Shown one piece after another: positions 10,968 through 22,534 of a DNA stretch of 64,000 bases. The DNA is from Rhyzopertha dominica (Eukaryota; Arthropoda; Insecta; Coleoptera; Bostrichidae). Below the pieces are notes generated by a model. That model was not told the DNA's origin. It saw only the letters and a program-made list of their open reading frames with translations, and ran no database searches. The stretch's first letter is position 1. Each line of letters begins with the position of its first letter. The stretch is from positions 26,593,786 through 26,657,785 of the forward strand of contig QCXZ01000041.1 in assembly GCA_025024175.1 (NCBI GenBank), given 5' to 3'. A program made the translations under genes and the position numbers.

Positions 10968-11913
10968 TTAAAGTTAACTATAAAAAAAATATGTTTTGCT
11001 CCTCTCCCACACGTATTCTTGTTTCATAATGATTGGGAAATCTGTTAACTGGACATCAGTTTCATAAAAATAAATCGCTTTGATTAAGCTTTTCTTCTTA
11101 TGAATGTTGATATTAACTGAAATACAGGGTGAATATGGAAATTATCGATTAAATCAATTTGCAGCCTCTCAGGAAAGTGAACACAACTATTGTTTTGACA
11201 GAGACTTGTTACCTGTTGATTGTGGAATGGGGTTGTAGCGCTCGATCACAAATCGTTATTGCAACACATTTGTAGGTTTTCCTAGACCCAATGAAGTGAG
11301 ATTCTAGCAACAAAAAATATTTCTAATGTTATATTGTCTTATTTTCGCCGTCTAAAGTTTTCCGCCAAATTCAAATATTGCTAGCAACGTCACTTGACCC
11401 AGCTAGAGTATGGTGGGATCGCATTTCGCCACGGTAAACCTACCGTGATTTCGCGTTTTACTCATAGAAGAGACATTTGTTCAGTGTTGCCAACTTAGCA
11501 GATAAAATTCTCGCCAACNGAAAAATATACGTTTTACCGGTTAGCGGATATTTTAACGGAATAAGAAAGTTTTTAATTAATATTAACTGTTTCACTTTAA
11601 CATATAAATATGGGAAACTTAGATATAAAGTATCTACAATCGATTTATTTATGCTAGGTGACTCGATGATTATTGTATTCCTTACCTGGGAAATATTGTA
11701 TTTCCTGCTTTTTTACCTACCAATCCAAAATTTTACGAGCGTCTCACTAGTGCTTGTGTGTTTTACGTTGCAGCTCAGACTGACAGATGAGGCAGATATT
11801 ATTATCTTAAACCAAGTAAAAAGCAAAGAAACATTTTTGAGGAACAGATTCATATTCTGCAATAAAAAAAATACGGTTACAACCCCATTATTTGATATAT
11901 TTTAATATGAGAA

Positions 11914-12223
11914 AATGCTCGGGGATGTGTATTTTCAACACATGATGTAATGTTTTGTGGGACAATTAACTTTAAGGTTGCATTAAGCTCACTGTGGGGT
12001 GATACGGTTTCATATAACTTTTAGGTTATGTATGGTAATGGGCCTGTTGCCCCCATTTTTTATTGCAGAATGCTCGGGGATGTGTATTTTCAACACATGA
12101 TGTAATGTTTTGTGGGACANTTAACTTTAAGGTTGCATTAAGCNCACTGTGGGGTGATACGGTTTCATATAACTTTTAGGTTATGTATGGTAATGGGCCT
12201 GTTGCCCCCATTTTTTATTGCAG
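11914..12223. repeat. 155-bp tandem duplication
   Basis: Copies 11914-12068 and 12069-12223 are nearly identical; two Ns in the second copy are the only visible ambiguity. Each starts AATGCTCGGGGATGTG and ends CCCATTTTTTATTGCAG. The near-identity means the duplication is much younger than the surrounding transposon, which is diverged from its relative at 20030-20110. Confidence 0.9.
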
Positions 12224-12299
12224 AATATGAATCTACATGAAAAATTATAGACCCCTGTTATTTTTATTTTTTGCAAAGCGCTTAGTTAATGCTTAAAAA

Positions 12300-13130
12300 A
12301 ATTGTTTATGTTTAAAGTTTGAATCCCTGACGTCAGCGTTCCCTGGCGCGCTTAGTGCGGTGTAACTGTATGATGTTGCCACGCCATTTTCTGATCCTGG
12401 CATTCCTGTCGGCCGAGATGAAGTCTCTGAAATCGAAGTCGCAGCAGCGTTGCCATTTTATTCCAAACTCGCAATCGTAATTAAGAATTATAAAAACCTA
12501 CACGCGAATGGATGTGTTAAACGCGATTCGTTGTTAGTCATTTTACTGTAAATATTAAAAGGTAAAATATATTAAATTAAAATTATAACTTGCAGCGGAT
12601 ATATCGCAAACAGAATTCATTTTATGGCAGCCGAAGGATAAGTTCATATTTCAAGTGATATTAAAACTGGAACAACTATTTATTAAGTAGGTAAACTCGT
12701 TTAAACCTGAGTTACAGCATGTATAGCTGCCATTACATCATTTTATTCAAGCCGCAACCTTGAAATAGCAAAATCCCCTAATTTGCATAAAATCGAACGA
12801 TCTGGCCACACGAGTTTCCATTCATGTAAAATTCGTCAATCATGTGTAAGTCAATTTTTGGTAAATCGTCCGAAGATCCCTTCACATAATCTTGCACAGT
12901 CTATGTTTGAACAACAACGTACCAATTAAATAAAAACAAAACTTTAACTCGTCCTCCATTCTCAAACGAAAACGTAAACAAAGGCACAGAACCACAAAAC
13001 ATATGCTTGTTCAACAGCGACAAAGGTGTCAAGCATGCAACATGGCATCCGGCGCATTGGCGCAATAGCGGAGTGCGTCTCCAGGAACGGTGACGTATCA
13101 CGAAATATTTGAATTTGGAGGTAAACTTTT
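12300..13130. mobile_element. possible non-autonomous DNA transposon inside the larger element
   Basis: The left segment TTTAAAGTTTGAATCC...GACGTCAGCGTTCCCTGG (about 12312-12346) is loosely complementary to the right segment CCAGGAACGGTGACGTA...AAACTTTTAAAGG (about 13080-13135). Both ends are GC-rich in an AT-rich surround. No exact target duplication was found; the call rests on imperfect terminal symmetry only. Confidence 0.3.
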
Positions 13131-13987
13131 AAAGGTAAAAATAAGATACAAAAACATTAAAAATATTTTTTCTATTGCCAGCTTCTAACTTCATTAGGTC
13201 CAAGCAAAGTCGCACATGTCTTATAATAACGATTTATTGTCAAGGGCAAGCCCATTGTAAGGTTGTGACTACAGCAAACCTGTTAAATTGTACTATAATG
13301 TAATAATGTAACTATACAAAGCTTCCACACTGGAAGGATGTAGACTGCAGAGATTACCACAAGCCTACCTTACCAATAATTATTGTTATTTCTTACCTTT
13401 GAAAGGAAAATAGAACCGTAAATTATTGGATTATCTTTATAGAGCCATCAATGGGGTATAAGACAACTATTGAAACTGAACAAGACAATCACTTACAATG
13501 TTTCTATTTTGCTCTACTATCCAAATACAACCATCAGTTATTTAAAAAAAATTACATACCAATAGTTTATAACAATTACAAATCTGAAGGGTCCGTTCGT
13601 CCTGGTTTCAATGACTTGCCGAATTCGCGCTTCTTTCCAGCCAATCGTATTCAGTCTGTTGCACACTTGCCAAGTTTATTTACATGATCATATGTTTATG
13701 TAAACATATCCTAAACTAATGGGTACTTTAGAGTTGTCGAAAACTGGGTGTATTAATACTATTTCTCAGTTTGTAGGCAAAATATCATCAGGAAGCATAA
13801 AGACTGATTCGAGCAGCTTATCGCGTATTGATCACAACATCAAATAACAAATAGCAAAATCTGCGAGTACTATACATAACCAAACACAAACACATGCACT
13901 TTCGTGTTTCACTGTCATGCTGTCATTTGTCATTGGTTACGGGCATGTCCGTCAGCTGATTGCCTTTCTCTGTTGTCAAACGTTCGA

Positions 13988-14020
13988 CCAGTACATACGT
14001 CATGATGACGTATGTACTGG
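13988..14020. repeat. 33-bp palindrome with 16-bp perfect arms
   Basis: CCAGTACATACGTCAT at 13988-14003 and its exact complement at 14005-14020 are separated by one base. Each arm carries a TGACGTAT half-site resembling a CRE/bZIP motif. It sits just before GCCGCCTTTAAAAAGGGGCG, a GC-rich stretch with a TTTAAAAA box, so a promoter inside the surrounding repeat is conceivable but unproved. Confidence 0.75.
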
Positions 14021-14314
14021 CCGCCTTTAAAAAGGGGCGTTGTCTCCCGCCAATTTACAATAATTTTTTTAGGGCATTAAAACTCCACAGACGAAAGAAA
14101 TATTTTGGAATTAGCATTAGCATACCTTTAGCTTCACAAAAAATATTTTTCCAGAAAAGTGTCTTACACCCCATTTCGTGACTATAAGCTGATCTTCAAT
14201 CTTCAGTACAGTATATTGTGCTTATTGTAGTTTGGCAGCATTTACAAAAAGATGGCACAGAGAATTAAGAAATCAACGCCGCCCTTGGTGCATGAATCAT
14301 TTACAGAAACCCTG

Positions 14315-15420
14315 TACAAGCTGTCAAAGTAAAAAATATAAATTACTCATTATTTAATGTTTAAATTTGTTCGACATAATTTAATAAAATTGGTATCTAA
14401 TGTTTTTTTTTATTATTTACAATTTTTTTGTGTCCTCTTTAAACTGCTAAAACTTTTTTGTATTTCCCTATGTTTATCTTGCAAACTGCTGCTCTCAGCT
14501 CTTATCAGTAAGGTATACCTTTTTTATGTAAAGACATGGCGAAAAAGGTTTTTTTTTAGCCAAAGTTCTATACTGTGAGGGAGAAAAAATTATTCAGATT
14601 TGTCCTCTGATAGATATAACAAATTATTAAATAAATTTTCATTTTTTAGCTTAAAAAAAAACCTGTATACCAAATTTTGTGAAATTATTTATAAGTAACT
14701 AATCTGAACATGATTAAGAACATATAATTATATATTCTTAACTTTGTCAACCTATATTTCTGTTAATATCAACTTTGGTATATAAATTTAGTTGAATCAA
14801 CTTATTTTTACTCAACTAATCATCAGTTCATGGATTTCCCATTATTATTAGTCACCCTAAAACCTTCATAGCTAGGGTGATGTAATTTTTGCAGAAGTAC
14901 TAACACTAAAACAGGCATTGAAAGTTGATTGTGTTTAAATCCAGCCAATTTGATTTTTTTACACATTTTTGTTTTTTTTATAATCTTAAAGTTATGTTAT
15001 GAATTAGTGTAAAGTTCCTTGTCTTTATTGTTTACCAAGTGTACCACCAGCCGGGTGAAAAGAAAGCTCAACTTTATAAATCAACTTTAACAAATTGACA
15101 TGTTGAAATCAATGTCCAATCAAGCTCGGTGTTTTTTGGCAGCTATTTTGAGTCGCATGTAGCTGGGCTGCATACACATGGATGCTTTTTATCATATATT
15201 TTTTAGCTTTTGTGCCATTTATTACTACAACCTCTTTATAACATTTTTAAGTATTCTCTTTGCTAGAGTTTAGTGTTTGATTTTAAAGTGTCATAAAAAC
15301 AAACTATTGTGTTGATATGTAATATAAATATTGTTTCTGAAAATAAAATCGAAATGATTCTTGTAAAAATCTGGCGGTACATTTTACATACTTAAACATT
15401 AAATAGCTTATACATTTATA
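14315..15420. other. intronic stretch with no recognised content
   Basis: This is AT-rich intron DNA of the TRIM-NHL gene between two transposons. Long T and A runs and short chance frames are present, with no exon, RNA gene or repeat that can be supported. Confidence 0.6.
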
Positions 15421-16523
15421 CAGGGTGTCCCACATTATGTAGAAAACTTTAGAATCTGAAAACTGGTGCAAAAATAACACTATTTTACAGTAAAACTTTT
15501 TTTTTAAATAACGCCCGCCTACTTCGATATTGACTGTTAAACATGGGAGAAGAGAAACAGTTTTCCAAAAATATCTCTTAGACTGGTTGATATAACTTCT
15601 TCAAATTTTGGCTATTATTATTTGAAATGGAAGCCGTTAAGATGATGTTCACATTTTTTTAATAAACGTTTGGCGGGGGAGGCGGAAGAGGGCCAACCCC
15701 CACATTTTAACCCTTAACTTTTAAACGTTTAAGTATTTTTTTCAAAAATTGTGTTTAAACTTAAAGCCGTATAAAGAAAAAAGGCTACTATCAATGCGGC
15801 TAAAATTGACCATTTCTGAGAAAATTGCAGTTGAATGATAGAATTCACATTTTCACTGCTTAACTAAATAATTTGTTTTACAAATTGGCCGTGATAAATA
15901 ATAAAACTGTGTTAGATGTTACTGTTACATTGACATTTTCACAATACTTTACATTATTTGTTGCAAAATTTTGAAATAATAATAATGGAATATTCGTATA
16001 AATGGGTATGCCAGCGTACTCAGTTATATGAATATTCTATTATTATTTTTTAAAATTTTTGGCAAAATGTTAATGTAACAGTGACAACTAACTCAGTTTT
16101 ATTATTTATCACAGCCAATTTGATAAAAAAAATGATCTAGTTAAGCAGCGAAAATGTGAATCTTAACATTCAAATGTAATTTTCTCGGAAAGGGTCAATT
16201 TTAGCTGCATGAACAGAGTATCCTTTTTTTTTGTTTACAAGNCCTAAAAATTAAAAAAAAAACATATTTTTAAAACAGTTTTAAAGTTAAGGGTTAAAAT
16301 GAAAGGGGTTGGCCCCCTCCCGACCACCACAAAATATTTATTTAAAAAATGATTAACGGCTTATTATATCAACTGGTGTAAGAGATATTTAAAAAAAACT
16401 GTTTTTTTCCCTTATATTTAATAGTCCATATCTAGGCAGGCGTTTTTTCAAAAAAAGTTGTACTGTAAGATTGCACCACTTTTTAGTTTCCGAGAGGTTG
16501 CCCACATAATGCAGGACACCCTG
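15421..16523. mobile_element. 1.1-kb foldback element with CAGGGTGTCC ends
   Basis: The ends are TA|CAGGGTGTCC and GGACACCCTG|TA. The whole element is one long imperfect inverted repeat: arms of about 0.5 kb (15421 to about 15995 and about 16016 to 16523) around a ~20-bp loop near 16000-16015. Matching inner blocks include GGCCAACCCC / GGGGTTGGCC, AAGCCGTTAA / TTAACGGCTT and AATATTC near the loop. It has no coding capacity. A TA duplication and CAGGG ends fit a Tc1/mariner-type foldback MITE. It lies in the 6.7-kb TRIM-NHL intron. Confidence 0.8.
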
Positions 16524-17364
16524 TATATATGAATGCAAATAGTAAAAGCAATAATCAAATTAATTTGGCACTGGCATAGGCATCTTGCTAGGGAAACTAC
16601 CTTTGTTGTGTAGTTTGTCTAATTGTCGCCGCATAAAACTAATGTTTAAAAGAATAAGGGTTTCCGGTTTAAAGTACAAACATTAGCAATCGTTTTTAAA
16701 AGCAGAATTTAATATAACATTCAAAATAAATAAATTATTGTTTGTGTTAGCGACACATTTATAAATAAATAATGTTTCTAAAAAGTCTCAAAAATCTGAT
16801 TCTATATTTTAGATACTTAAATATTTATGTGCTCACACATTTACAAATATGAACTCAAATTATAAGAACTTTAATTTAGAATGTTTTTAGGTTTGTTGAA
16901 TTTTTACAAGATTGTTTGACTTTCACAGGCATACATTGTTTTTAAGTAAACTTGTTATTTCATTTAAATTTTGATTAATTAATATTATTGTTTGATGTAG
17001 TGGTTTCTTGCGCACAAATCCTAGATTAAAATGTTTTCAGTCTTTGTGATTGTTGAAATTTTAGGATTCTATAATCGCTTAAATTATTCATTTCAGAATG
17101 AGAAAAGTGTAAACAGTCAGAAATATAACTAATGCAAAAAATAATATATTCAAGAAGAATATAGAATAATCTTTTCATAATTTGTGCTCGAATTTTTAAA
17201 TGTATGAGCACTGGGGTTCTCAAGTATCCAAAATATACCACCAGATTTTGGCAATCACTTTAATTAGAATATTTTCTTAGAAACAATATTCTGTATTTAA
17301 CTTGATAGTTTATTTTTAGTATAATGATTTACAGGATTCATACAATTGGCATTCTTTCTTATAG

Positions 17365-17722
17365 GTATTTGATAAGACAGGAGCATTTAAGTTTCAATTT
17401 GGTATTCCTGGGAAAGATGAAGGGCAACTGTGGTACCCTCGAAAAGTTGCTGTGATGAGATCATCTGGCAAATATGTTGTCTGTGACCGTGGCAATGAAC
17501 GATCTCGTATGCAGATATTCACCAAGAATGGCCACTTCTTAAAGAAGATAGCCATTCGCTACATCGACATTGTGGCTGGCCTGGCGGTGAGTGCTGTGGG
17601 GGAGATAATAGCAGTCGACAGCGTTAGCCCAACAGTGTTCGTTATATCAGAAACTGGAGATTTGTTGCGATGGTTCGACTGCAGTGACTATATGAGGGAG
17701 CCCTCCGATATTGCTATACATG
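17365..17722 (+). CDS. mei-P26: TRIM-NHL protein, exon: NHL blades 1-4
   Basis: Acceptor TTTCTTATAG and donor CATG|GTAAGA give 358 nt (phase 0 to phase 1). The exon begins [13 protein letters not shown], closing the first blade. Three more blade cores follow: WYPRKVAVM...[24 protein letters not shown]...[14 protein letters not shown] and REPSDIAIH. By eye, the Tyr and Arg of LWYPR and CDRGNE align with Brat Tyr829 and Arg847, known RNA contacts, whereas other Brat contacts are replaced. This supports an RNA-binding NHL propeller of a different specificity class from Brat. Confidence 0.92.
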
Positions 17723-18480
17723 GTAAGACATACTTAATACAAATAATATTAAATTTAAACTAAAGTGTTTGTACCGCGATCGGAAAGGTGAAATTTTGAA
17801 AAAAAATAATAACTTTTTTAATGAGGTACAATAGATTGTGCATTCAAAAGGTAATAAAAAGCACTCCGGAAAAATATGGAAAAAATGTATTGATGGTAAC
17901 AAGCAATATTATAAAGTCAAATTGTGTTAAAGCGGCAAATTTAAAACAGTTCTAAATCATAAACAAAGAATAAAATAAAAACAAATGAATCAATGTCGTC
18001 TTACTGCACATCCTTTAATCGTATTAGATAATACATGTTTTTAGGGAATCCACTCTCATCTCCAGTTAAAAGTTGTAATAAAGATACATTGGTACGCTGG
18101 ACATTAGAGAATAAAATAACTTACCTAACTAAATTAAACATTTTTATAGTCAAATACGAATAACGGATTGTACAAAATAAACAAATACATTACCGATCAA
18201 ATAATATTTCAGCAATATAATAAGCATGATGAAAAGGCATGATAATGCTAAAGTGTCAATGACAATGAAGGACAAATGACAGCAGCAGCAGATGCCAGAT
18301 GACAAACGAATGTGGAATGACAAACAGTGCTCGGTAGACCGTTGCCAACTAAGTCTCAATCCAACTAAAATGAAATAAAAATAGAATCAGTTAGTAAACT
18401 AAAGTGAAGTTGAAATACTAAATATAGTATAAACCAAAAGGCAAATTACTGATATAAAAATAAAGAATTGTTTAAAACAG
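17723..18480. other. intronic stretch with no recognised content
   Basis: AT-rich intron following the donor of the preceding exon. The minus-strand frames here contain no recognisable domain. A short CAGCAGCAGCAGATG run at about 18280 is the only simple repeat. Confidence 0.55.
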
Positions 18481-18499
18481 GGATAGACAAATTTTAACT

Positions 18500-19335
18500 T
18501 TACTATAACAACCTTTTGATTTCCAAGATTTCCAAAATGTCCATTCTACCCGATTGGCCCACATAGGTAGCAGTACAATTTGAACAATTAATGGAGTAAA
18601 CCCCTGACAAAGGTTTCAAGGAATCCTTATATCTAATCAGGTGGAAATATAAATTGTTACGAGTTTTAAGAGGCAATAGGAAATTAAATTTTCTTAATAT
18701 CTTGGAATGTTTAAAGGAGATAGATTCAAATTGTGTTATTGCAATCAAAGATGGTTGGTCTGATGACGGTGAAGGGTTGAGTGTAATAATAGTGGGGATT
18801 TGAAATCTAAATTTGATAAAAAATTTGTTGTACATTTTCTCAATCAGATGGGTAGGAAAGTTATTGTTATTCATGATTTAAAAAATGAAGTGCTTTTTCT
18901 TTTTCAAATGCTAAGAAGAAAGGTAAAGAAAAAAGTCTGTAGAAGAAAGCATTAAAAGCAGTTAACTTCTGCCATAAGGGTTGTGCTGATTCAAAAGGGA
19001 TTACTGTGTCTTTAGTAGACAACTTTCGGTAGATTTTAAAAAGGAATTGCGAATTTCTAATAATAAGGAGATGTAAAAGAGGAAACTTCCTGTTACTATT
19101 TCAAAAGTGAAATTAATCGAAGAATGTATAGTATTAATATATGTAAGAAATTCATCAAGATCACTCTTAGAACCGTTAAAGAGGCAAATTATGTCATCTA
19201 CATATCTGTATGAAAAAAGTATATATTTTGAGAAATTTTTGTTGGTCATTATTTTGTTTTCAAGACGGTTTTATTTTATTAATAAGCGGAACCCCATTTT
19301 GAGCATAATGATCATCTTTCTCATAAAGAAATAAA
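18500..19335 (-). mobile_element. Penelope-like retroelement fragment: RT end and GIY-YIG start
   Basis: Reading the minus strand from about 19260 downward gives FSYRYVDDIICLFNGS (RT catalytic YVDD), LDEFLTYINTIHSSINFTFE, then after frame breaks a QHNPYGRS-like linker and NNNFPTHLIEKMYNKFF. It ends in GVYSINCSNCTATYVGQSGR, the GVY...YIGQTGR core of the GIY-YIG endonuclease specific to Penelope elements. Several stops and frameshifts inactivate it. Both ends are truncated: the N-terminal RT and C-terminal half of GIY-YIG are missing. Confidence 0.85.
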
Positions 19336-19900
19336 CTTAAAATTGTCAAATTTGTCACACCCCTTCACCTTTGCCTATCAAGGATCAAGAAATCGTAATT
19401 TTATGACAAACAGAAGTGGATTTTATGCAGTTATTTACTTAATTTGCTCATTTCTTTATTGTATAGAATTTGCAGTAAACTATTGTTAAATTTACAAAAC
19501 TGTTCTTTGCTGATCTCATATGTATTGTAGGAGGACTACAAATTAATCTTGAAACGTGCGTAAGTTATGATAACTATTCTAATTTGCCACCATTTGTGCA
19601 AAATTTTATATGGGCTACATAAATCACATTTTCAAGTTAGAGAGTGTGGTGCCCATGCTATTGCATGCATATAAACAAGACTGAGAGTGTTCAAAGAACT
19701 TTCAATCATAACTGGAGGTTTAGAGTGGACAGGGAAGTTAATGACAAACTATCCTTCACTTTTGCAAGAACTAAATATGATTGATCTCAAAACACTGTAG
19801 AGTAAGTGTAGTAAGCTGTGGTTTCTTTCTTTCAAAACTTGATTTTGATACTGGTTAAGAGCCAGAGCAAAACAGATGTTTGTTATACCTTTTCATAGTA

Positions 19901-20258
19901 CAGGGTTTCTATAAATGATTTATGCATCCAGGGCGCTTATGGAAATTTTGATTAAATTAATTTGCCGCCTCTTGGGAAAGTGACGTACACTCGTCATCTG
20001 TCAATTTTTGAATTATTTGATATATTTTAATATGAGAAAATGCCTGGGAATGTGTATTTTCAACTTATTCTGTAGTTTTTTGTGGGATAATTAACTTTAA
20101 GGTTGCAGTAACCTCACATTTCGGAGCTGTGGGGTGGCAGTGATCTGCAACCTTCAGTACTATCGCCGTGCGTATTGTAGCTTGACAGCAGTTACAAAAA
20201 GGCGGTACAAAGAATTCAGTAATGCTGCCTGTGTGCATGAATCATTTATAGAAGCCCT
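19901..20258. mobile_element. 358-bp TA-flanked MITE with ~28-bp TIRs
   Basis: CAGGGTTTCTATAAATGATT (from 19901) is nearly complementary to AATCATTTATAGAAGCCCTG (to 20258); the match continues inward to TATGCA/TGCATG. The element is flanked directly by TA on both sides. A second CAGGGCGCTTATGG start occurs 27 bp inside the left end and corresponds to the left end of the longer copy at 11125. No coding potential. Tc1/mariner-type by flank and size. Confidence 0.8.
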
Positions 20259-21083
20259 GTACAAATTATAGCAGAAACAGTCCCATGTATAGAATTTTGA
20301 AATATAGATTAAGTTGAAAGATTTAAATTGCATATGAGGTTTCACTTATTATGAATTTGAGTTTTATTTATCTCATGTTTAAGTGATTAAACCAAAATTA
20401 GAAGATTTTTTTTGTTTTATAATATTGTAATGTATTCTGTACTTTGTATAAAGTAAAATGTAATAATGGTGCAGTTAGTTTAGTTACAAATAAATTTATA
20501 ATTTTTGTCAACATTTACATGAAAGATTTGGCTAATTATTTACCACTAAAGACATAATATAGATTGTGCGTAATACTTTCTCTGACAACTTAAAACACCC
20601 GATTAGTATGAACACCGGTTGACTGCTTTACTTTCGATTTGTGATTTAACAAAAATTGATTTCAAGGAATAAGATGTGGATGTGGGTATACATATTCTAG
20701 ACAAAAAATGAATTTTTTCAGAGTCTGTTGGTTTTTATTGTTTTTTTATACAGTTGTAAGCTGTACATCTTCTCTTTTGAATCAAAAGAAAAACAATGTT
20801 GGCACTGGATAACTTAATGTGGTATTTAGTTTCTAGATTTTAGTTTTTACAGGCTTAGGTTAGTAATCCTGCCACACATTATTAATGTGACAAATGCTAA
20901 AAGCACATTGAATATTGAATGAAGTTAACAGTTATAACTTTTGATGCTGGTTACCTTGTATCATGCTTTTTGCTGCATGCTATCTGGTACCAACAAGATA
21001 AAAATGCATTGAGTATCGATATTTTGTGTGTGGGATTCTTTGACGACCAGTAATTTTATTATTCATGATATTTTCTTTTTCAG
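20259..21083. other. intronic stretch with no recognised content
   Basis: AT-rich intron DNA between the MITE and the next TRIM-NHL exon; ends in a good acceptor (TTTTCTTTTTCAG). No other feature is supported. Confidence 0.6.
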
Positions 21084-21316
21084 GCAATGAGTTTTATGTA
21101 TGTGACTTCAAGGGTCACAATGTGGTTGTGTTCAGTGAAGAAGGAATGTACCTGCGCCGCATAGGATGCGAGAATCTTACAAACTATCCAAATGGTATCG
21201 ACATCTCTGATGCTGGAGATGTTCTGATTGGAGATTCCCATGGCAATCGATTCCATGTAGCTGTCTTTAGCCGTGATGGTTCGCTACTGTCAGAATTCGA
21301 ATGTCCTTATGTGAAG
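21084..21316 (+). CDS. mei-P26: TRIM-NHL protein, exon: NHL blades 4-6
   Basis: 233 nt, phase 1 to phase 0, with the split Gly codon G|GC restored. It reads [59 protein letters not shown] and FECPYVK. These are two full NHL blade cores (CDFKGH and GDSHGN turns). The donor is AAG|GTAAGT. The high similarity to known family members and lack of stops show a live exon. Confidence 0.92.
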
Positions 21317-21399
21317 GTAAGTTTATTATGTTTTATATTGTTAATACCATGGACCACACAAATTTAAAAAAGCACCAATGGAACCATAAAGGATACGTG

Positions 21400-21650
21400 A
21401 AAAACCCTAGCCACAATAATGTAGAATAACTAAATATGTATTTCGGCAGCATAGCTGCCATCTTCAGTAAAGAAAGTAACTTCTTGATATATTTGACTGG
21501 ATTAACTGGAGGATATTCTCCTCATGAAATTTTCAGTGGAAGTGGAGTCAGTTTTTCAGCAGGATGTCTACTAAAAAGCTTTGCTGCAAGCAGTCTCTTC
21601 TGAATTGTTCATGTACTACCTCCTACTTCTGGCATTTCTGCTATGATTTT
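21400..21650 (-). mobile_element. Penelope-type terminal repeat with hammerhead-like core
   Basis: On the minus strand, CTGAAGATGGCAGCTATGCT followed by GCCGAAATAC reproduces the hammerhead layout: CUGANGA, a six-bp stem II (GGCAGC/GCTGCC) with a tiny loop, then GAAA. Hammerhead motifs of this form are known in Penelope-like element termini. Adjacent sequence (TTTTCAGTGGAAGTG, about 21532) recurs at 53575, so this is a dispersed family. There is no ORF. Confidence 0.5.
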
Positions 21651-22534
21651 TCAAAAATTTTTCATGCGTCTTTTTGTGTGTACATTGGTTTTTCGTGGTA
21701 TTCCTGATTTTGGAATATTGTTTAAATGTTGTGTTGTAACGAAAAATTATTTTAGACTCGCTGTATCTAGGAAGTCAAAATCTTGCAATATCCGCCTGTT
21801 TCTAATTTTAACTCTGCCAATTGGTGTACCCATTGGCATGGTTCTTGTTCTACACGATGAACTGCATAAATTCAAAAAAGACAAATTTTTAGTGACAACA
21901 TAAGTACTTAAAAAAATCAAAATGTTGCTTACTTATGTCATCTTAAAAAAACTTTTTTTACACTTCCAGGGAACAAAGTGGCTTTTTGGAGCCTTAATAA
22001 TGGTGACTTGACATTAATGACAGTAGCTCCTTTTGGTTATTTTAATAATATCATAGTTTGCCTGAACATAATTTGTTTCTATGTAACACACACTAACACT
22101 AACATTTTTCAAAATGTTTCCTTACTTTGTCCGATAGTGTATAATGTTCGCATGCATTCATCTGTGGTCCTCCACTGACTAATGCAATGGCCAATACCAG
22201 TCTGCTAGGAAGAGACTGGTACGATAAAGCCAGTACTTTCATATTTCTGGGAAATTTTGTTTTTTGCCTGACAAATTTTTCTAATAAGTATTTAACTTAA
22301 TTACTACTTCTTTTATTTTCCTTTTTTTAATTGCAGACTAAGGTATCCAAACAAATCAATGTTACACTAGCTGGTATACATTAACAAATAACTAATATAA
22401 CGTTATTATCTGTTTTAAATGAATCAGTCTGTCTGATGAACTCGCATATAAGTTTTGAGGCAGCTTGTGTTTTAGATATCTGTGTTTTTCTTCTTAACCC
22501 GTATGTTGCTGAACTTGCACAAAAGTTGATGTTT

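Larger units (their letters stand above)
11125..14314. mobile_element. long copy of a TA-flanked CAGGG element, internally rearranged
   Basis: The left end TA|CAGGGTGAATATGGAAATTA and right end GAATCATTTACAGAAACCCTG|TA correspond to two parts of the compact element at 19901-20258. Matching internal blocks recur in the same order: GATTAAATCAATTTGC near 11150, ATTATTTGATATATTTTAAT near 11890, GGGACAATTAACTTTAAGGT near 11960 and TTACAAAAAGATGGCA near 14245. Everything else (11.2-11.9 and 12.3-14.2 kb) is extra sequence, either the original interior or later insertions. TA flanks and CAGGG ends fit Tc1/mariner-type elements. No transposase is recognisable. The frame at 11477-11905 is hydrophobic and has no recognised domain. 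Confidence 0.5.

Noticed and set aside
11477..11905. 142-codon + frame inside the CAGGG element
   Set aside because: Hydrophobic, low-complexity frame containing an N, with no transposase motif; the 5' part does not look coding.
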